Below, piece by piece: positions 34,601 through 37,633 of a stretch of 37,633 nucleotides of DNA; position 1 is the first letter of the stretch; every line of letters starts with the position of its first letter. The notes under the pieces are model-generated. The model was given only the letters and a program-made list of their open reading frames with translations, ran no database searches and had not been told where the DNA came from. The translations under genes were made by a program, and so were the position numbers. Origin of the DNA: Cyclobacteriaceae bacterium. GTDB taxonomy: Bacteria; Bacteroidota; Bacteroidia; Cytophagales; Cyclobacteriaceae. The DNA lies in assembly GCA_958296015.1 (NCBI GenBank), contig CATQIH010000053.1, positions 1 to 37,633 on the forward strand. Reading direction: 5' to 3'.

Positions 34601-35056
34601 ACAGATATGTATCAGGCCAGTCTGCTGGGTGGAGATTCGCAGCAGGGGCAACTGATTTTCTTTCAGCATACAACGGCGCAGTGTATGCGATGCCACTCTT
34701 ACGATGATATGGGAGGCAACGCCGGTCCCAGGCTCAATGGCGTAGGCTCTAGGCTTACCCGTGAGCAGTTGCTGGAAGCTCTGATCAATCCGAGTGCGCG
34801 CCTGGCACCCGGCTTTGGTATCGTCACCCTTACGTTGAAGGATGGGAAAACTGTCAGCGGTATTCTGGAAAACGAAACCGATGACGGCCTTTTGATCAGA
34901 TCCGGAAATCAACCGGAAGTGAACATTGAGAAGAAAGACATTGCCAAGCGCACCAACGCACCGTCCAGTATGCCCAACATGACCAACTTCCTTACCAAAC
35001 GGGAGATTCGCGATCTGGTGAGCTTTCTGACGCAACTCAAAGAAGATGATGCATAG
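31628..35056 (+). CDS. PVC-type heme lipoprotein: beta-propeller dehydrogenase, HEAT repeats and cytochrome c
   Basis: A 1142-residue surface or periplasmic lipoprotein; the lipobox is LLAGC with Cys30. Residues ~60-490 form a sorbosone-dehydrogenase-like propeller with three calcium-loop motifs, DLNGDG (146-151), DTDGDG (170-175) and DQNGDG (218-223), and a propeller segment GHGMSGLEMGPDGRIYWGIG. Residues ~505-960 are HEAT-type helical repeats (DPEIRAQAAKWLGD, NSRARFFAAEALGR). The C-terminal PVC heme domain has CMRCH at 1019-1023 and the axial-ligand region SARLAPGFG. Such proteins are abundant in Planctomycetes and some Bacteroidota next to sulfatases, and are thought to oxidise sugars or related compounds. 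The exact substrate is unknown. The sulfatase starts 44 bp after it, so an operon is likely. Confidence 0.88.
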   Translation: MTIIAPVLHQKALKSLCFSTSLAALLLAGCQQEPTDKRIKQIDATQVSIMAQSIESSVNPKLADGLSLKIWGVDSLVADPISIDIDDKGQLYYTRTNRQKNSEFDIRGHQEWEIGSIQLKNVEEKQAFLHKTLSPENSAHNEWLADLNGDGSHDWKDMTVEKENVYRLEDTDGDGLADLSQLVVDDFNDETTDVAGAVLKAGDDLFVGVAPDLWRIKDQNGDGLADEKTSISHGFGIHVGFGGHGMSGLEMGPDGRIYWGIGDIGFSGEGPDGKKWEYPNRGVIVRANPDGSDFEVFAMGLRNTHEFVFDEYGNLISEDNDGDHRGESERLVYIVNGSDTGWRTNWQFGKYNDPKNNRYKVWMDEEMYKPRFEGQAAYFTPTIANFVNGPTGMLYNPGTALNPDWKNTFFVVEFVGNPARSGIHSFKLKPKGAGFELGEHNMIVEGLLATGIDFGPDGAMYVADWIEGWNTKDYGRIWKLDADGGAAWKQRQQTEKLLKADFNGYNPEYLGEILKNPDMRVRQKAQFELAKRGQEGADIFKQILNQPDHQLARVHAIWGISQMARMEDQQYAELLMPLLKDSDPEIRAQAAKWLGDVRYPQAGDALIPLLQDQNSRARFFAAEALGRIAYEPAVQPVIEMLKANNDEDVYLRHAGSLALARIGKAEPVVALANSPSRALRIAAVVALRRMQEPGIARFLNDEDEYVVAEAARGINDDLSIEAALPALGDVLQHTRFTHEALIRRAISANLRIGTEASMQNLIDYSLDKNHPVAMRREAIDALSTWTQPSVLDRVDGRYRGEVKRDAEPVQQVVAMPLIGLLKDQETTIRTGATEALGALKITKSTPQLMAELKSDSQPEVREAALRSLAAMDYPQMGQAIKQALADKEKNVRVAGLDLLATMDIAPDLMVSLLSNVIDTKTTEEKQAALLTLGTLPADQTQQVFDGLLTKLEQHQLPEEIHLELIEAIDSTRSSELKAKLEKVQSESGGADTDMYQASLLGGDSQQGQLIFFQHTTAQCMRCHSYDDMGGNAGPRLNGVGSRLTREQLLEALINPSARLAPGFGIVTLTLKDGKTVSGILENETDDGLLIRSGNQPEVNIEKKDIAKRTNAPSSMPNMTNFLTKREIRDLVSFLTQLKEDDA

Positions 35057-35100
35057 GCACTAAGAACAACATAGGAGCTATCGAATCTACTCAACAACCT

Positions 35101-36794
35101 ATGAGCTACCTTTGGCTGTTATTCATAAGTATTTTTTCAAGTGCGATCTCCGGTTGCGCGCCCGGTGCCGAAACAGCACAATCCACCGATACACGCCCCA
35201 ATATTGTCGTGATCATGGCTGACGATCTGGGGTACTCCGACCTGGGCTGTTATGGCGGAGAGGTGCAGACTCCCAACCTGGATGCGCTGGCCGCCGATGG
35301 ACTTCGGTTCAGTCAGTTTTATAATACTTCCCGCTGCTGCCCGAGCCGTGCCTCGCTTCTCACCGGCCTGTATAATCATCAGGCCGGTATTGGTGGTATG
35401 ACCACCGATGAGCACCAGCCGGGTTATCGGGGACATATCAACGATTCTTCCGTAACGCTGGCCGAAGTACTCAAAGAAGCAGGCTACCATACCGGCATGG
35501 TGGGCAAGTGGCACGTATCCAATACCATCGTGCAGGATGATCCGCAAGCGCAATTGGCTTGGTTGAATCATCAGGAATTTCATTCTGCATTCTCCCCACT
35601 GGAGCAATATCCTGTCAGCCGGGGGTTTGAAAAATACTACGGCAATATCTGGGGTGTGGTAGACTTCTTTGATCCTTTCAGTCTGTTGAATGGCAAGGAA
35701 GCTGTCAGGAGTGTTCCTAAAGGCTACTACCACACTGATGCCATCAACGACAGTAGTGCGGCGTATATCCGCCATTTTGCCCAGGACGATCAGCCCTTTT
35801 TTCTGTACGTAGCCCACACCGCTCCACACTGGCCATTGATGGCACTGCCCGAAGATATCGAAAAGTACAAAGACACGTATACTGTAGGCTGGGATGCCAT
35901 CCGGGAAGCTCGTTACCAGCGAATGATCGAAAAAGGGATTATCGATCAGGAAAAATATCCGCTCTCCGAACGATGGCAAAGTGAGCTTGCCTGGGCAGAT
36001 CATGCAGATTCCGTCTGGGATGCCAGGGCGATGGCAGTCCATGCAGCCATGATCGATCGGATGGATCAGGGCATCGGAAGGATTATCAAAGCACTGGAAG
36101 AAACCGGTGAAATGGACAACACCCTGATCGTCTTTCTCAGCGACAATGGTGCCAGCCCGGAAGACTGTATGCGCTATGGTCCTGGTTTTGATCGCCCCGG
36201 TCAGACCCGTTCCGGTGAAGAGATCAAATACCCGGTAGATAAAAGTCTGGACGTGCTTCCCGGACCGCAAACCAGCTTCACGTCCATCGGAGAACGCTGG
36301 GCTAATGTGGCCAACACGCCTTTCCGCTACTGGAAGATGGAGTCTTTTGAGGGAGGTGTGCATACCCCCATGATCGCTCACTGGCCCGCGGGCATCAAAG
36401 CGCAGAAGGGCAGTATCACCGATCAAATAGGGCACGTGATGGACTTTATGGCTACTTTTGTAGATTTAGCCAAAACGGATTATCCTTCCCAGTATCAAGG
36501 GCATGAGATTACGCCCTTACAAGGAATTAGCCTGGCACCTGTATTTGAGGGAAAGCAAAGGGCCGGAATGAGGTGTTGTTTAACGAACATGAAGGCGGGC
36601 GATATGTACGCCGTGGTGCGTGGAAGCAGGTAACCCTGGATGCCGCAGATTCCTGGAAACTGTACCACATTGCCGATGACCGTACAGAAACCAAAAACCT
36701 TGCAGCAAAGCATCCAGAGATAGTACAGGAACTGGACAGCCTCTGGCAGGAATGGGCAGCCAGCCATCAGGTGTGGAAAACAGCTAAAAAATAA
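35101..36794 (+). CDS. Formylglycine-type sulfatase lipoprotein, frameshift near C terminus
   Basis: An S1-family arylsulfatase, 564 residues if repaired. The signal ends in a lipobox ISGC (Cys19). Metal ligands begin in IMADDLGYSD (41-42), and the formylglycine site is C79-CPSR-ASLLTG. The catalytic Lys lies in GMVGKWH and the later Asp-Asn in LSDNG. At about 36566 the frame shifts: the first frame runs on to a stop at 36633, while the next frame encodes NEVLFNEHEGGRYVRRGAWK and then DSWKLYHIADDRTETKNLAA to a stop at 36792-36794. Adding one A at gga-at restores GNEVLF. As written, the last ~75 residues, which complete the C-terminal subdomain, are lost. A modifying enzyme is needed for formylglycine; none lies in this window. 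Confidence 0.88.
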
Positions 36795-36905
36795 GCAGGT
36801 GCGCACACCTCGGACTTAGTTTTCGTGCCATCACCTCCAATGAACGTATTTTACTTATCTTCGCTATCATCAAACTAAATCAACGTACTTAACCTATCAC
36901 TTATC

Positions 36906-37633
36906 ATGAGAAAATTACTATGGCTGGCATTCGTCTGCTCTTTTTTTTATGCAAATGCTCAGGAATTACGTGCTCCGGCATATCCTATTATTACCCACGA
37001 CCCTTACTTTAGTTTATGGTCTTTTGGCGATACGCTGAATGCATCTTCCATAAAACACTGGACAGGCAAAGACCGTCCGTTGATCGGCATCCTGACGGTA
37101 GACGGAAAGCCTTATCAGTTTGTAGGCACCACTCCAAGCCAGTACAACGAGGTGCTTCCTACGGCAGAGAAGAAAGGCTATGAAGTGAAATATACCGAGC
37201 AACAACCTGCTTCCGGCTGGGAAAAGGCAGGGTTTGATGCTGCCCAATGGAAAACCGGTATGGCTCCGTTTGGCGATGGTGCCGGTAGTAACCCAGTCAA
37301 ACCCAAAAACTCCTATACCAAAGATATATGGTATCGCCGAACTTTTGATCTGGCTAAAACAGACTGGAAAAACCTGCAACTAAATATCAGCCACGACGAT
37401 GATGTGCAGGTGTATCTCAATGGGGTTAGCAATTTTTGAAGTTCTGATTTTATCCTGGATTATGCTACCAAGCCTATCCCGGAGAAAGCCATCAATACTT
37501 TGAAAAAAACCGGCAATGTGCTGGCGATTCATTGCCATAACAATACAGGAGGTGCCTACATCGATGCCGGACTGGTGGAAGAAGAGCACCTGGCAGACCT
37601 AACAGCCGCCAGCCAGCAATCAGTAGCCTTTAC
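36906..37633 (+). pseudogene. DUF4964/glutaminase A-like protein, partial, with in-frame stop
   Basis: The gene starts with a signal peptide (MRKLLWLAFVCSFFYANAQ) and the DUF4964 opening LRAPAYPIITHDPYFSLWSF, then IKHWTGKDRPLIGILTVDGK. A jelly-roll-like insert follows (FDAAQWKTGMAPFGDG, ISHDDDVQVYLNGV). At 37437-37439 an in-frame TGA interrupts the protein at residue 178, yet the same frame continues with conserved sequence SSDFILDYATKPIPEKAINT and LAIHCHNNTGGAYIDAGLV to the window edge. So a single nonsense change, or a base error, breaks the gene. Homologues (DUF4964-DUF5127-DUF4965) are large exported glycosidase- or amidase-like proteins of unclear specificity. The 3' end lies outside the window. 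It is 111 bp downstream of the sulfatase and probably in the same cluster. Confidence 0.8.

Noticed and set aside
35137-36435. 432-residue minus-strand gene
   Set aside because: It lies wholly antisense to the sulfatase, whose motifs are unambiguous; the antisense peptide has no domain and results from codon bias.
37437-37439. Selenocysteine or read-through at TGA
   Set aside because: No SECIS-like hairpin is evident just after the codon, and the family has no known selenoprotein; nonsense mutation or base error is simpler.
1-37633. tRNA, rRNA or riboswitch genes
   Set aside because: No tRNA cloverleaf, rRNA core sequence or known riboswitch consensus was recognised by eye in any spacer.

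Overview
The window looks like a chromosomal segment from a Bacteroidota bacterium, most likely of the Cytophagales/Chitinophagales type. The support is family content: DUF2723 and GWxTD proteins, a YfiR/DUF4154 protein, DUF4197 and DUF2911 proteins, a RecQ with a long C-terminal extension, a lipoprotein-anchored PVC-type cytochrome, a sulfatase and a DUF4964 protein. Shine-Dalgarno sequences are mostly absent and a few TAnnTTTG-like promoter boxes are visible. No rRNA, tRNA or CRISPR array was seen.

Region 1 (1-6.4 kb) is an AT-rich accessory zone. It carries the tail of a HicA-like toxin, a class-C-type serine hydrolase lipoprotein, a Crp/Fnr regulator, a zinc-independent MDR oxidoreductase, a decayed HigBA toxin-antitoxin pair and a secreted TraB/TIKI-like protein. 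Related 31-nt sequences precede the plus-strand modules (942-972, 4355-4385, weaker at 6380-6411), as if genes had been added like cassettes.

Region 2 (6.4-12.3 kb) holds an ABC exporter pair, a Tet-type MFS exporter, a repeat-dense intergenic stretch, an alpha/beta hydrolase and a MntA-HepT toxin-antitoxin locus whose MntA antitoxin is frameshifted. Two identical 102-bp palindromic elements (9753-9854 and 11569-11670) bracket the hydrolase. Each has 14-bp terminal inverted repeats and its own perfect 9-bp target duplication, so they are recently moved MITEs. The second lies 26 bp upstream of mntA (17 bp from its target duplication).

Region 3 (12.3-31.5 kb) is core-like: GH13 amylase, purD, recQ, a ManC-like sugar nucleotidyltransferase with a degraded active site, an operon of DUF2723 membrane protein, GWxTD protein and RlmB-type methylase, an AAG/MPG glycosylase, a universal stress protein, YfiR, a 2-oxoacid dehydrogenase E2, CinA, and DUF4197 and DUF2911 proteins.

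Region 4 (31.6 kb to the end) is a plus-strand catabolic cluster: a 1142-residue lipoprotein joining a beta-propeller dehydrogenase, HEAT repeats and cytochrome c, then a formylglycine-type sulfatase lipoprotein, then the start of a DUF4964 (glutaminase A-like) protein. Together they suggest extracytoplasmic breakdown of a sulfated substrate.

Five coding disruptions affect four otherwise conserved genes: one frameshift in mntA, two in the DUF2723 gene, one in the sulfatase and an in-frame TGA in the DUF4964 gene. At least three of the indels fall in short homopolymers, so sequencing or assembly error must be weighed against real decay.
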